From Varroa destructor (taxonomy: Eukaryota; Arthropoda; Arachnida; Mesostigmata; Varroidae): a stretch of DNA of 64,000 bases. Shown here piece by piece: positions 61,516 to 64,000 of the stretch. The stretch covers positions 29,710,239 to 29,774,238 of the forward strand of contig NW_019211455.1 of assembly GCF_002443255.2 (NCBI RefSeq), written 5' to 3'. The position numbers were made by a program, and so were the translations under genes. Within the stretch, counting starts at the first letter, position 1. Each line of letters opens with the position of its first letter. The notes under the pieces are model-generated. The model made no database searches, was not told where the DNA came from, and worked only from the letters and a program-made list of their open reading frames with translations.

Positions 61516-64000
61516 AGGAAGTTAACAGACATATGCAAAAGTTAGTTAGTAACTATAATTAGTTGCTGCTATAATGTCAAGAGCCTTGTCATATTTAGAC
61601 CACAGAATGGAGTGCGCAATTTAAAATAATAGACATGCATTTTTTTTTATTTCTCAATATAAATTAAACCTCAAAGAATCCGTAGAGACAGCATATGCGG
61701 CAAGTTCGTTTTAACTGGTATAATAGTAAAGCAAATAAAAACGACGGAAAAAATGTAGCCAAATATAAACAACAGCTGTAAGAAATTACTAACATGACAA
61801 ACAACAGGTGCCGCTACCAGCAGCAACTAAGTTCGAAAAGACATCTGCGCCTAGTGGCAGAAAAACTGCGCCGGGAACAGTAATGGCTTCGCGGAGTTAC
61901 CGAGAGGAGCGACATCGTGAACTCATTTAGCCAAAACCCAAAGATAGATTTATCCCAGGCGACGAGTTGTCCTTAAATCTCTCATTCTGGAGACGGGACG
62001 GGGGGTGGGTGGACCCGTGGAGTAATATTATTGTCAGTCGCGCCTGGATAGGTAGACCTGTTCAATCAGAAGTCCAATATCCAGTCAACCTTTTAACGCC
62101 AACCGAACGGCACGGGCCGGAATGTCCAAATGTTGAATATTTGAATTTTTAATTGTCTATCTTCGAACTACTAGATCTGCGCTATTATTGTTGTTGTGGT
62201 GACGCATTTTTATGCTTATTTTGGTAGAAAGAAGATTATTATTGTTTATTAGCAAACACTGCTCATATCTTAGTGGAGAATAAAGTTCATGGCTCTTATG
62301 CAGCATAGCGAAGCATATTAAACCCAGGGCGGTCAACTACAATTTAGCGTCATTTCTATTCGGCTAATATTACCTGCTAAAAATATAAGAACCTTGTTGG
62401 AAAATGTTATGGTTTTCTGTGCCGTTCTATGAATCGTTGTCAACAATAACACTCATCGTTAAAACAAGAAACAACTCTCTGATTTTCTTTTCATTTTAGT
62501 AACTGATGAGGTTTAGTTCGAGGCATTCACGGCTATTTACTGAAAGGGCTTATTTGTTACGATGAAATCTGAAGGTAATAATCGTGACTGAAGACTTGCC
62601 AAACAAACCGTATGCAACTTCCCTCATTATCAATAATGATTACCGGTTCCAGAGAGCATACAAACAAAAGTTATTCATTGAGTAATGACGTAGTACTCGG
62701 TCCACTTGGGACTATCGAGACGCGGGATGTTCCGGTGCGTTTAAAATAAGTTTTCACTCAGACTCGCAGATTCCGCAACAATCTGGAGGAAGCGTAGTAT
62801 TATATGTTGTCCAATACGAACAAATGAAGTGACAGTGAGCGATATGTGACTCCATTGGTGATGATAAAGAAAAAATAAACGTGCGCTCAGTAAGCGATTT
62901 AGTTAAACATCGGATAGTGAATTATATACAGTCCTCGAATCGTACTAAGCCGTTTACGTGTGAGGTACTAGGAATCAGTATAAGAATTTAATGATTTTTC
63001 GATCTGAGGGAACCAATAGGTTGTCTAAGGCCTTGCACAGCTCACTGACTATAACCCACATTCTGTGTGTACCTTTGCAAATGTCTACGTCGAATATGGA
63101 CTGAATCGATTGTTGATGATTAGTTTTGACGTACAGCATATACCTTAAAGACAGGCTCAAAGACAATTCGCGATCGTGCGCTATAAGCTGTTATTATGAG
63201 CTAAAGCAGCGCCATATTCGATAGCATTCGGCAAATGTCGATCTGGATAGAAGTTGCCGACAACAAAGGGGCCAAAGGAAAATGGCAAAAATGACTGCGC
63301 AAAGTTGGTGGCAGAAACAGGGGAGGCAGCGGAGACAGTCGAACGCCGCCTTGCCCCTCCCCCCCCCCTTTGTCGTGAAGCTACCGCGCTTCCACTGATA
63401 TGTCGCCTTTGTCGTTTATCATTCTCAATTTTACCTGTCGTCAGTCCAGGTCCTCATTATCATTACGACGAAAGAGAAGACGTCTGCAGTCAAGCAGATA
63501 CACCAACAGCAATAACTCAGCGGTTCACTCCTGTAGCACCGTTCTGCTGCTGCTGTTTTGCAAAAATCATCTGCTATCAGGTATTTTAGTCGTTGACGAG
63601 ACCTGTTGAACCTTTTTCCTAACCTATCCAGTCAGTAAACTGCCCGCCTGCCACCAGTGTTTCGTGTGTTCAGAAAGTTTCAAGACTGAAAGTTACGTAG
63701 GCTTTTTTCCTCTCATTATTGATTTTGTGGGTGTGTTCTTTCGTTACCCCCTTTTTTTTTACGTTTGATTCTTTCTGGGTTTCCTTTTTTTTGAAAGTCC
63801 CTCATTCTGAAAAACAGTCCGATCGTGATCACTCTCTCGCTCTGCATCTCTAACCAGGACGCTTTTAAAGCAGGCAGGGGTCAGATTAAAGGGGCGATAT
63901 TCTCACAAGCGACCTGCTAATTCTTATCGATGCGGCCTCATTTATGAAGGACATCCTTTTTTGCGGTAACAAGTTTCCTTTCAACCAACCTATCTGGGTT
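61516..64000. other. Upstream flank of the PLCL gene
   Basis: No ORF with a recognisable product. At about 63240-63560 the DNA becomes GC-rich with a ten-base C run and strand-asymmetric purine/pyrimidine blocks. At about 63830 the minus strand carries GAGAG-type repeats, as in many arthropod promoters. A PLCL promoter or 5' leader here is inference. Confidence 0.3.

Overview
The window is nuclear DNA of an animal: long intron-bearing genes, GT-AG introns with pyrimidine tracts, AT-rich spacers, many microsatellites and a decayed LINE. The gene content (an inactive phospholipase C of the PLCL/PRIP family, a TMEM130-type membrane protein and a Gly/Tyr-rich secreted peptide with a furin site) fits an arthropod. 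A chelicerate such as a mite is my guess, but no diagnostic sequence proves it.

Layout. (1) 1-3976 shows nothing I can support. (2) 3977-8592, + strand: a complete ten-exon TMEM130 homologue (482 aa) with signal peptide, glycosylated ectodomain, one membrane span and the family's VEVADFDF box. (3) 8.6-16.1 kb: spacer with an AT microsatellite, a long poly(A)/poly(T) hairpin and one copy of a dispersed repeat. (4) 16140-16727, - strand: a two-exon gene for a secreted Gly/Tyr-rich peptide, with TATA box, signal peptide and RAKR processing site. (5) 17.5-18.7 kb, - strand: two weak candidates, a short exon with an NPLIYPM motif and a two-exon 84-aa ORF. (6) 18.7-23.8 kb: spacer.

(7) 23.8-61.5 kb, - strand: one very long gene for a catalytically dead phospholipase C (PLCL/PRIP). 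I resolved fifteen consecutive coding exons from a PP1-docking/PH segment (49.2 kb) through EF-hands, X box, linker, Y box, C2 domain and the C-terminal helical region (24.16 kb). Junctions join in phase, and the product follows vertebrate PLCL1/PLCL2 in order. A Ser/Pro-rich exon at 61.0-61.5 kb is probably its N-terminus. Its introns hold a LINE fossil (about 37.64-38.88 kb), an unrecognised coding-like ORF (30.34-30.86 kb) and simple repeats. (8) 61.5-64 kb: upstream flank with a GC-rich stretch that may be its promoter or leader.

The most unusual signal is at the end of the PLCL gene. A single UGA (24157-24159), followed by C and then by a GC-only stem-loop, is followed by 120 further stop-free codons in the same frame, ending in TAA at 23794. 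This looks like programmed stop-codon readthrough giving a basic, Gln/Ser-rich C-terminal extension. Also notable are three GTTCGT splice donors in the same gene and a stop-free 204-nt (3n) intron in the TMEM130 gene whose retention would add a second hydrophobic segment.
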